A DNA stretch of 64,000 nt from Taiwanofungus camphoratus (lineage: Eukaryota > Basidiomycota > Agaricomycetes > Polyporales > Taiwanofungaceae): positions 1,364,001-1,428,000 of the forward strand of contig CP021231.1 in NCBI GenBank assembly GCA_003999685.1, given 5' to 3'. Below, in pieces: positions 1-10,443 of the stretch. Made by a program: the position numbers and the translations under genes. The notes under the pieces are model-generated. The model saw only the letters and a list, made by a program, of their open reading frames with translations. It was not told where the DNA came from and searched no databases. Each line of letters opens with the position of its first letter. Position 1 is the stretch's first letter.

Positions 1-235
1 AGCCAGTGGTTAGATCTCTGACGTAGCTGAATCTCTTGTATAGGTTCAGAATCGATTGATCGCCGAAATTCATTGTGTCTCTCCTGTCAAGCATATGTGT
101 CCTGAGCGGCTCCAAGAACGAACAACCATTATCTGTGAGGGATCCTTCACTTCCCAGAGCGCATGAATTTCGAAACTTGACGAATACAACAGACTGAGAC
201 GCGAAAAGAAACGCAATTTCCTCTCTATGAATAAC

Positions 236-1338
236 TCAGATTTTATGGTCGAATGAAATATCGGACTTGACCATGCCTCCCAAGCTAAGATTGACGGTAT
301 TGATATCGCTTATGTCTGCGTGATCAGAAGGCAGATATCTTGAGCGGCTGGGCAATTCGATTGCAGGCGTTGTCGACGGGTGTCTTTCTTGTGTCCAGGA
401 CCTCCCTGAAACCACTCGGAAGACAATCATCTGCGGAGAGATGCACTTTTGTGGGGATAAGTACGAGGAAATCAGAGCAGATTGCCAAAGCTCGACACAT
501 ACCGTCAACATCTGATAAAAAGATAGAAATAGAACGGAAATGCCACTCCCAATGCCTTGGGTCACCAGGAATGCAATACCGAACAGCGCGTAAGGGATCG
601 CCGCTTCAATGACGATAGACGCAACGCTGATATAGGTTCGCGACAATCTGTGATCGAGTTCCCTCCGCACGCGCCTGGCAATGAGAAGAATCCGAGCGCT
701 GATGAGGCACGTGAGAAGTGTGTTGAGGCCGATGGTGGTGGCGAAGTAGGCAATACTCAGTTTCGCCGCCAGTCCAGCAAAGAAGTTAGCGCTGGGCGCC
801 CCAGAGAAGTAGAGCTCTGTGACACCGAGACCTATCCGTTTGTATTAATGGCTGCGCCCCACAAGGTAACAACGATATATCTAGGCCAAATGAGTATGAC
901 GCATCGCAGTTAACTGAGAACTCACCATGAGCGCATCATTCAACAAGTTTAGGGCTACCGAAGCCGCTGTTCCCATAGTCTGATACCAGACAGAGGCTTT
1001 GGCGTCCAAGTAAGCAGCGGCACCTCCCGGATAATCTGCGTGAATAATCCACATCTCTTGTCCAAAGACAGCTTCGGTAGACAAGTATATTGTAATCAAG
1101 CACAGGAGGGCAGAGCTGAAGACCATGAAGAACTTGTCCGATCTTGTAAGGCTAGCCTTGTTCTTCAACAACGTGTACATAGTCATGAAGTACAGCACGA
1201 GCTCAACGCCTATCGTGGAAGTGGCCTGTAAGTCAGTTCCAGTATCTAAAGCAAATAGAGTAGAAAGAACTTGCCGTATAAGATGCCATTGATGTTAACG
1301 CCTATGTAGTAGGAGTTTTGGAACAGATCATTCGACAT
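236..1338 (-). pseudogene. Orphan multi-pass membrane protein of Agaricomycetes, internally deleted
   Basis: The protein starts MSNDLFQNSYYIGVNING and carries hydrophobic segments and the family signature SPQ-MIVFRV near its end. Function of this large mushroom-specific family is unknown. Exon 1 is 1275-1338 and exon 2 is 926-1209; the intron between (1210-1274) begins GCAAGT and ends AG, a GC-AG intron that restores ILYG-VELVLYF. After the next short intron (881-925) the frame reads IYRCYLVG and then meets TAA, and the text resumes at GLGVTELYFSGAPSANFF. Against the usual family pattern about one transmembrane helix between these points is missing. A later intron with a GTATGT donor precedes MIVFRVVSGRSW. 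The deletion plus stop suggests a recent pseudogene; an unrecognised intron is the alternative, but no plausible GT-AG pair removes the stop in frame. Confidence 0.65.
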
Positions 1339-4300
1339 TGCGTTCAATTGTCCTCGCCTATGAAATGAAGTCTGCGCCTTCAAAGTGTCTGGGTCTGGTC
1401 AGCGGACATGTGCACCAGTAAAAGCCGCACACAGGGCTCAAGTTTGGCTCGCGAATGACCTTGAGTTTTATAATGCGATACATGCCATATGCACACGCCT
1501 CTGCTACTTTAGACCAGGAACATGATGCACGTCCACATACTTGATAAGGTTATGATGGACGACTTCGAATCGCATCTTAGATGCATAGCCTTTTCGTCGT
1601 AGGCTGTGAAAGCCCTAGGATCAATCATGAATAAGTGCTCCAGACTTTCTTGTGAGATAAGGTGCTCTTGTCAAGAACAGTTATCCCAACGAGCGCTATG
1701 GGCCTGCCATTACCAACCGTATAATAGTCTACACACATCACGCAGCGCGAAGCTTGATATTCAGATGGGCGATCCAGAGAGCCCCTGATGCGAAGAATCG
1801 TAAGACGATATGATAGAAACACAGGTCTTCTGAATCAGACACGATATATACAACCTCTGATGAGCTAGATCAGAGATTACGGTGGGTGAGAACATATCGT
1901 GGGTTGCTTTGGCGCCAAGTGTCAATCACTGACCTCTCCAAACTATCACTGCTTTCCTTCTTGGAACACCAGAGGTCTTGACCAAACCAATGAAGTGCAA
2001 TTTGAGCACTTCAGTAGCGCGAGCTGACACCTTCTGTGGCTCCACCGTACGGTAGTACCTGCACTCTACCTGAGCGTTAAAGCCTTGGAGTGTGTAGCGG
2101 AGTCCGATTGGCTTTTCATGTTGACGCCGGTCACGTGAATATGTAGTTAGTCTGGCGTTGCATGATGGTGGCGAACTGGATGCGGTTTTGTCACACGACC
2201 GGCAGATAAGCTAGTATGAAGACGACCAGACTATCCATTGTTCTTATTTCTCGGACGACTTCGCGACCTTATGATCCTTTAAAGGGTCCGCGCTCCTGCA
2301 GTGGGCACTGTCCTCAGTGATAACAATTCTCTTGGACACCCTGGATCATTCACGGCCACTGATTTTTATCGTCAGCCAGATTCCGAGTCAGCAATGACCA
2401 TCTGCGCTGCTCACACGACCATTGACCAGAACAGTACAAATTCATGTACGCGGATGCATAGTTGAGGGAAACCTCAAAATTGGCAACCTAGACGAGGAGC
2501 GGGACGATTTAGTACAGTCAACCCCCTCTTGACCCGTACCTCTCAAAATCCATACTCCCTTTAAACATATAGGTTTTTCGATCCACCAAGTTGGTCCGCG
2601 GGGTGTGGCAGTCCTCCCCACAACCCATACTCCCTGATAACCCATAGCTTGCGGCATCCATCGAGGAGGTATAGGTTAAGAGGGAGTTGACTGTAGAGGT
2701 GCAGTGGTTCTCTATCATGAGGTTCCGAAGGCACCTATCATAAAAATTGTCATAAACCCACGTTTACATAGACCATGTTGTCAAGCTCAAAGCCAGACTT
2801 GTTCGGACGAGACACAAGCTCCCGCATGTTGGCATAGAACGGCGCTCGTGTGGCGTCGCCGTCGTTTCGGAACCGGTCTTTTCTGTCCACCTCTGTATAG
2901 AGGTTACGGCGCGCTAGTTCACGATGTTCATGGTCCTAACAACAAGAACCAATCCCCACTTCCGCAATTGAGCATGACAAGCGTGTAGAATGACGAACCT
3001 AGAAATACAGCATCTCCGATGATCTTATCACGTGCTCTGTCAGGCCAGCCCCGGTGAATAGTCTGCAAGTCTACTGTACAAGGAAACGTGTCGACTGGTT
3101 CATGTCAACTAGCCGACTAGGTCTGCATCGGCACAACACCGCAAAGAGCCCATTATTCGGTCGCTTCAAGAGGAACCCAGCCTTCTACGCCTCACAAATG
3201 AATCACTATATTGTCTAGACGTCCTCGGACTGAGGACCGCCACCCATTAGGAACCGGCGGTACGTCCTTGCGAATTGCATTCAAACATGACGAGCTTTGC
3301 AGGGGGCCTGACGGGATCCCCGTATGCGTCAGCGGCAGATGTCAAATATTTACCGCCCCCGAGTAGATCATACACGGCCGCTGAGGAGCCTGGTATTTCT
3401 ATATCTTTGCGAATCAGCCCCGCGATTTTGGTGTAGAAACAACGCATACACAAAGCTAAAGTATATGTCCGCATATGTTACTCAAGACCGAGCGTTTGCC
3501 CAAGAACGCGCTAAGGTTGGATGGCCAGGAAGAATAATGCCAAAAGCTAAGCTAATATGGAAGGTCACGGCTCTTTCAGCAACGTGTTGAACAGGACGCT
3601 TTGGGTACTGGCAATGGCATTCATTGCGAGGCTGTCGCAAAACTCAATGTCAAGCACATCCCCGAGCAGGAGTAGCAAGGATCTATTCATCGCATGCACT
3701 AGGCAGTATTTTGTGGGAGAGGCCAATAGAGGTGCATTCGGGAATCGGCCCCTATGATCATTACGTGAGGCGCGGAAAGATCATCCGCCACTGCTGGGAG
3801 CACGCGCATGCCGCGGTCGTGTTTGACGGTTGCTCTCGACATGATATGGGACGGTAAGTCTTCTGCCGCACGGTACTAATTTTTCGACGTTGACCGATTG
3901 AGAGAGTCATGCATTTCAGAACCAATATTTTGTTCTGGAGCAATCATCACTCGTCTTGGCTCCTAGTACCTCAACTTAACCGATTTCTTCGTTGTCACGT
4001 TGCACGCTATGCACCAAACTTTATCCATCGAAGGCTAATGAATATTCATGCAAACAACGACCTCTGATACGACAATGTATGCTCAAGTTCACTCTGGCCA
4101 TTATGACCAAGCGACTTGGAAATTCCACAGGTTTCTATGTGCTTGCCATTCGATGATTGCATGGCGTTTAGAGAGTTGAGTGGGCTAAGGAGGAGCAGAG
4201 TTCGTCATCTTCTGTTTTCCTGCAGGCGCAATATGGAGAATCGAAGCATACGTTTGATCCGCCGGTTTCTCATCTGTCTGGGACAATTCACAATCAAGGC

Positions 4301-4913
4301 CTTTCCGCCATTCCCATGCTCCATCGAGCGCATTTCGCCATCCTGGTGCGAACTCCTATGCAGCTTCTCGTGACTTGTACTCCTGATAAACAGGATTGCA
4401 CAGTATAATGACTAAAATAAACTTCGAGGATGTTCTTCTAAAGATGACGGACGTGCATTCCTATGGCGCTTCTCATATCTTGACCCTTTCCGTGTAGTAA
4501 CAGCCAACGAACCGAAGGCATGTCATTTTCCGGAACCATTTGGGTGTCAAGCAAGTGTTTTCACACCGAATGTCCATATGCCACGATTCAGGGCTCCCAC
4601 CGGCGGCTCGGCACGCCTTGGATGATTCTCACCAAATTCCCCTTAATGTCGGGATCCTCTCGCGCTCTTGAGTGCTGAGCTATAAGCCAATGTATTTGTG
4701 CACAAAGCAGGACCATGGACACACACGCCCAGGATGTGCTGTCTGATTGAGGCAGAAATCCCATATTCTAAGAATGCTTGTGTTGATGCTTGACCCCGGC
4801 AGATCATGGGCGCTAGACTCTGGAGGGAGTGGCTTATAACCGTTTCTCATCATCCGCTCGTTCCTTTGACCTCCATCCCCTAGACCATCGAATAGTGCAT
4901 CGCGCTATACAGC
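1339..4913. other. Gene-poor stretch
   Basis: About 3.6 kb with no gene I can recognise on either strand. Only short open frames occur. A few read like worn coding sequence, such as a minus-strand peptide near 3250-3470 containing YLTSAADAYGDPVRPP and a plus-strand piece near 3740-3850 containing HAAVVFDGCSRHDMGR, but neither could be assigned to a family or joined to further exons. It also holds the small inverted-repeat element at 2513-2695. Confidence 0.5.
2513..2695. mobile_element. MITE with Tc1/mariner-type ends
   Basis: A 183-bp non-coding element. Its left end reads TACAGTCAACCCCCTCTTG and its right end is the inverse, ending GAGTTGACTGTA; 20 of 22 terminal bases pair. The outermost TA on each side is the TA target-site duplication expected of Tc1/mariner and pogo/Fot1 transposons, whose ends typically start CAGT. 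The interior holds two copies of a CCATACTCCCT word and no transposase, so it would be a non-autonomous miniature element. No other copy is visible in the window, so mobility is inferred from structure alone. Confidence 0.65.
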
Positions 4914-5803
4914 ATGAGCATCATATTCGTCGCCAACCCGGATCCCACTGCGACTCTCACCGCTCTTCCGGAAACGTCGATGTGGACTCAGCGCCTGTCT
5001 GCCTCATTCGGTGCTCTTGCGGAGCAGATCACAGCTGCTTCCCATACGCTTGCATCTGTGGAGAGTCCTGCTAGCGAGGGATCGGCACCTGTAGAGACAA
5101 CAAGTGCATTGTCTGCACGGCTCAGCAGCATTGAAAGGACACAGGAGCGGTTGAGCGAGGAGCTAGAGACTATCAGGAACCAAATCGAGCGACTACAGGT
5201 GCATGAGAAGGAGCGCGAGAAGGGGAAACTGATTATTGAAGAAGAAAAAGTAGAAGGAAGCGAGCAGGACAGTACGGCGCGAGCCATGGAGGAGATGCAG
5301 AAGAAGGTGGATGGTATTTTGGAGACCATCAGGCTTGAGTGCGCTCGTTCGTTGTGCTGGGAAACCTCGGTTACGCTGATCTTGTCGCGAACCATAGTCA
5401 AGCGCGTTTGTATGCTCGACTTCTGAACGCGACCATCAAGGTTAACAAAATGGCGATACAACCGCTTGTAATGACAAATGGAAAGACTCCAGCAAACTTC
5501 CCTGCCACCAAGGGCGAATTTGAGTGCCTGACCAGTGCGTCTTGCCTTCATTTTTTGCCGACCGATTCCTTCGATATTCTTCATCTCTGCTTTCGAGACT
5601 GGCGGCTGATTGAACCCTTCATTCGATGCATGCGACACTTCTGAATCTTGTATATCTTTGTTGTCTTCAATATCTAATAGCCACATCTCACAGAGGAACG
5701 TTATGAACACCTGCTCAAGTCATACGACCAGCCCATCAAAGGCGACACAGCAGCCAAGAGAGAGGCTATTCGCGAATTCTTGGGCCTACCCCCTGCGTTC
5801 TGA
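4914..5803 (+). CDS. Coiled-coil orphan protein of basidiomycetes
   Basis: Three exons, 4914-5338, 5398-5534 and 5694-5803, sum to 672 nt (223 aa). The first intron joins TIRL-D-QARLYARLLNAT and has a CTGAT branch-like site; the second joins ECLT-K-ERYEHLLKSYDQP. The protein opens with MSIIFVANPDPTATL, has a long charged heptad-rich helix at about residues 60-140 (RLSSIERTQERLSEELETI), and ends with a compact module with NFPATKGEFECL and KGDTAAKREAIREFLGLP. This tail is widespread in mushroom genomes as a hypothetical protein, and I know no function for it. The coiled coil suggests self-association. Downstream lies about 1.5 kb without genes. Confidence 0.82.
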
Positions 5804-7313
5804 CCGATCATGTGGTGATTGCAAATCACTAGAGTTTTGGCGGAGAAGTGCAAGAGGGTGGTGAAGGCGAGTATGACAAGCACACCTTCCAGAGATAGGC
5901 AAGACCACGCAGTATGCAACCTGTCATCGAGGACCATGCTTGTTGGCTCCCGTTGTTACTCGAGACTTCTTGTGTTCATATACCTACCTTGAAGAGTAAG
6001 TGAACCAGTTAAGTAGTCACATACCGCCAGGACCAGGCACGGTTGGCGCTGAAAGTATTCCGTTTGAAAATACTCGCTAAAAGCGCCTTGGAGTCAGTTC
6101 CATATAAGATTTTAAACTTCCCACTTCCGATGGCAAGCCTACTCGAACTTGCCTCTGGGACCATCGCTACCGCTGTGTCTTGTGTGTACCGTTTTGGATT
6201 GGGGCTTCGGAAGAGTCGGATTGCAAAAGGTGGCTATTGAGAGGTGGCTTGACAAACAGCCGGGAAATTGCGCATTCAATTCACGATCACTGAACTGCAA
6301 ATCCTGGTTTCTTGCAAAGAATACCGTGACCCGACCTTCCTGTGTAATTGAGGAAGCTCTATACTCGAGACACGCATACCGTTGCTCGAGCTGTAGCATT
6401 GTCTCTATCAACTTCACTGGCTTGGTTTCCGGTGACCCGAAAAACCTAGACTGTACCGACAGACGCCGTCTCAGCAGGTTTAACAGTGTGTACATATATA
6501 TAACAGTAAGTAGACGAAATAAGACAATCTAGCTAGCTGTGAGTATAAGAGACGCCCTAGTTGAAATTCCCGATGAGTACGTTTGCGATAGGATTCACCA
6601 AAGCCGTCTAGAGATCGTGTGTTCCCGATGCCGCGGAGGCGAACCTTGCCAGTCCTTATCCCGGTGTACTGAACGTGTTATATTTCTCGAAACTCAAGGC
6701 TGTCAACAATTCTATCAACCATATGCCACATTAGTACCGTACTGGGCATCCTCTCACTCAGTCTTCTCGTTCCTGCGGCTCCCTTACTCTGTTCACTGGC
6801 AGTCTGCATTGTGATCGGAAGCATCTAAAGTCTTCGTACGTGGCTTGTGTTCATCATGATGTACATCTGAGTTTGTCAGCGAGGGGGACATGACACGCCT
6901 GCGTTCCTCAGTACGGTGCTCGTTGTTCGGGCGTGTACCTTCCTCATTAAATAATTTTTATCAGGTACCTGTGGCAATGTGCGTACCACCACTATTATGT
7001 AGGTAAGTTCTGTCAACCTGTCTGAGCAGACTGTGCGTCCCCATGATCCCTTCCATGAGGCTCCGTGACCGGAGGTTCTAGTCCATTGGTATCTTTGCTC
7101 AGGCTAGCGAATACTACATAGACGGACGTTTGCCTTTATCAGCGCGGCCCAACCAAGACTTTGTCAGAGTTATTTTGTGTACTCAGTAGCTATGGATACG
7201 CCCGCGCATCTACAACGTAATACTCCACGGATCTACCTGTTCTTGTATAAACTCTTTCGATTTGCATCAGGAGCTCAGCATTTGTCTGCTACCTACGTCC
7301 AAGATTATCATCA
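5804..7313. other. Intergenic, nothing recognised
   Basis: Short open frames only, the longest about 125 codons on either strand near 6140-6530 and overlapping each other on opposite strands. None shows a recognisable motif or supports splicing into a longer product. Confidence 0.5.
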
Positions 7314-8722
7314 ATGTCGCAGTATAGCCACTTGTCAGCCCTTGATCCTGAATTTGCGGCACTTGTTGCTCACATACCTCGTCCTCCTCTACCGGATGAT
7401 GTAACACCCATGCGGGAAATGCAGAAATCACAAATTCTTACCAAGAAGGAACGTCTTAGATCAAGCGTACCCGCAGGTCTGCCGGGGAAAGATTGAAGTC
7501 TGGTTGCGATCTCTATTGACATTTAGTCAGACACCGAGTACCGTATCGAAGACAATGAAGTACCTGTGGAAGGTGGAAAGATCCTCGTTCGATGCTTGGT
7601 ACCTCGCTCCTCAGGAGAGGAAGAGAGGAGGCTCCCACTCCTGGTTTGGTATCATGGAGGAGGTTCGTTCTATCTTATCATGCATTGTGATGTTTCCCGT
7701 GACCGTTCGCAATTGGTCTCCCAGGTTTTGTCATGGGAAGCGTCGACAACGATGATTTCTTCCTCAGGAGAATTTGTGTTGACCTTCAGATTTCAATTGT
7801 AAATGTTGGATACAGGTGCGGCCGCTCTACCTTGTATTCGCTCTTTGCACTATACTGACTATCACATATCTTCAGGCTTGCGCCAGAATATCCGTTCCCG
7901 ACTGGTCTGAATGACTGCTACGCGGCTTTGAAATGGGTCCGTCATTGTGCTATACCACGCCCCCTCGTCATTAATTTTCTATCCAGGCTGTGAATAATGC
8001 GCCCTCGCTATCCGTCTCTCTTTCCCATGGATTTCTCATTGGCGGCCTCTCCGCAGGGGGGAATATGACGGCAGTGATCGCACATCGTGCTCGGGACGAT
8101 CCTTTTTTCAAAGACCGTCACATAACTGGCCAACTACTCGGTGTCCCGCTTCTAGTACACCATGATGCTCATCCAGACAAGTACGTCACTACTTCGTATT
8201 GCGGTACAGTTCCGGTGACTGATGAATCTGATGGATCATAGGTATAAGTCAGAGTTGCTCTCTCTTGAGCAGAACAAAGATGCAGCTATGCTTTCTCGAG
8301 ACGTTGCTTATAAGTTCTCCGGTCTGTTTCACGATGTGCGTTGATGCTACATTGATACTGAACACGAGCACATCCTTAGGCTGGGTTCAAGGAGAACCCT
8401 TCAATCCGGAGTTCTCGCCTCTACTCTACCCATCTCACCAGGGGCTTCCTCCGGCCTACTTGCAGATATGTGGTGGGGATATACTACGCGATGAGGGCCT
8501 CCTGTATGAGAGACTGTTGAGAGAAGCCGAGGTGAAGACTAAGCTTGACATGTGAGTCTTTGGTTGTTCTATGTACCTTTGACACGTCCTGAATCACTAC
8601 ATGGAAGCTATCCTGGCTTACCGCATGCGTTCCACAACGTGTTTCCACAACTGAGTGCTAGTAAGAAGTTTGAGAAAGACTTCAGTGAAGGGATTCAGTG
8701 GTTGCTGAGGGGGAGTACGTGA
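7314..8722 (+). CDS. HSL-family alpha/beta-hydrolase (esterase/lipase-like)
   Basis: Predicted serine hydrolase of the hormone-sensitive-lipase (alpha/beta-hydrolase fold-3) family; the natural ester substrate is unknown. The protein starts MSQYSHLSALDPEFAAL, and the spliced product carries the oxyanion-hole motif HGGG (split by an intron after HGG), the nucleophile motif GLSAGG, the acid in GGDILRDEG and the histidine in LPHAFHNVF, in the right order and spacing. Introns follow NVGYR, LKW, PDK, KFSG and KLDM. The reading frame ends IQWLLRGST. The first intron boundary is less sure: a phase-0 donor after the codons for RLRSS gives the best join to DTEYRIEDNEVPV. No signal peptide is visible, so the enzyme is probably cytosolic. 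All catalytic residues are present and it looks functional. Confidence 0.88.
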
Positions 8723-10443
8723 TGGTGCTACTGTTGTGACGAAAGTTTTACGTCTGTGTATGTACTAACATGGTTGGAAGTTTCAACAGAATGTGGATGT
8801 ATATCTCGTTTTATATTTTTCCTGCTTAAGCTTGGCACGCAAAGGAGCGGTTTCTCTCACGGCATGAGGGTGTGTTGGATATACTGTCACTCCAATCTAG
8901 TTTCCGACAAGCTGAATAGAAGAGGAACTGAGGCTCGGTATCTCGCGCGTAAGTCGGTTTTGCTCGTCTGATGTGAATGCTCTATCTTCGATGGTTGTGT
9001 GACTTCACTATATTTAGTCAGAATTGACTGCTACCGATGCAGTTTTGCTTGTCAGATCTAATTATCACGGCGAAGGCGTAGCCAAAGCGCCTTTTCAACT
9101 GATTTTTAGAAAGGTACGAAGCCAACAACCGTTCACCGAGATAGATATGAGTTGATTCCAATGTATCAGGCCGAAATAGGAGAGACCCTGGCACTGGCTA
9201 CGGCCAACATCCGCAATGTAAGCACTACAACTCAAGATAGGTCGACGATCTGACTGAAATCTCTACACTAGGTCTCCATCTACGAATTCACAATGAAAAG
9301 CCACAAGGTCATGCCTTCACCATGGGGTGATTGGCCCACCCGGACATTTGCGAGAGACGCGAAGGTAAACTGAGTAAAGTCGCGCATAGGTACAAGAAAT
9401 GCAGAGAACTGCGTTCTGTCTTCATGCGTGCTATTCTGAGTGTAGCTTGGCAGCAGTGTAAGGTCCTGGAGTAAAGACTAGGAATGTCCATCTGCCTCGT
9501 ATTCGTATTCATTTTGCTTTCTCTATCAAGACGAGGAGCCAGCGATGAGCATTCCCTAGAATGATCGAAACGGTCAAATTTAAGGGGATCCTTCCGCAAT
9601 GAGACGCTACATTTGTCTTGAGACGCGCCAGTTCGGCACATAGGTCATTTTTGGCCCAGAGGGCCAACGTCCGTACGGCGGGCGGATTGTTGGAAAACAA
9701 ATGTTGGCTTGCCATAATCATCCACGCAGAACCCTGACAGTCCAATGTACAGATGATGTCAACCCAGCGGGTACACACTGAACGCAGAGGTTAGTAAGGT
9801 GCTGGAGGATAGAGGGTCGGGATTGGAGGAACAGAAATTTGCATCAATCATGCACAGTTGTACATGCATACCTTGATTTCTGGAGCGTTGCATAAGTCCG
9901 AATCGGCTGAGCTGCTTTCACTCTTGGTACACGATATGAAGTCTGCACGCTTGCGAAAGATGCGATTCATCACTTACCCAATATCCATTGACTGCATCTG
10001 AATCGCGGAATCACGCGCGAATTCCACTGGCATTGTTTGATCTTCAACTACTGCTTGCCAGTGGGATCATAGAGTGTTTGACGCATCAAGGTGTGCTTTC
10101 TTGGATAATACTCACACAGGACTACCGACAACTGCCCTTGAATGAAATGCCTTGTTTCCCTCATTCCGTTGTTGGTTGCATTGCGGGTCCTAGGGCATGG
10201 AAGGGCAGCGATGCTTATACTACAGCCGCGACCATGATAACGTTCCGTGCACTATGTGGTTCATTTATATGTTTCTAGGCCCCATGACTCGGTCCTTATG
10301 CACAGCCGTAATCCTTCTGAACCTCCAGGTCGTGTCTCGACAGCACTGCAACCGTGGGTGGTGCCGGGCCCGAGCGCCCAGATATCACAGCCTTCTACTC
10401 ATATACTTGTTCGTCTGTGATATCCCTTTCTTACTTTCCTACC
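8723..10443. other. Intergenic with two unassigned coding-like pieces
   Basis: No complete gene recognised. On the plus strand a frame around 9140-9370 reads MYQAEIGETLALATANIRN, then a canonical GTAAGC...AG intron, then VSIYEFTMKSHKVMPSPWGD before a stop. On the minus strand 9509-9778 encodes IICTLDCQGSAWMIMASQHL and further codon-like text. Neither matches a family I know, and neither could be extended with confidence. They may be remnants or exons of an unannotated gene. Confidence 0.4.

Noticed and set aside
4988-5710. 240-codon minus-strand frame opposite the coiled-coil gene
   Set aside because: Antisense of a Glu/Lys-rich coding region; the plus-strand model splices into a conserved family.
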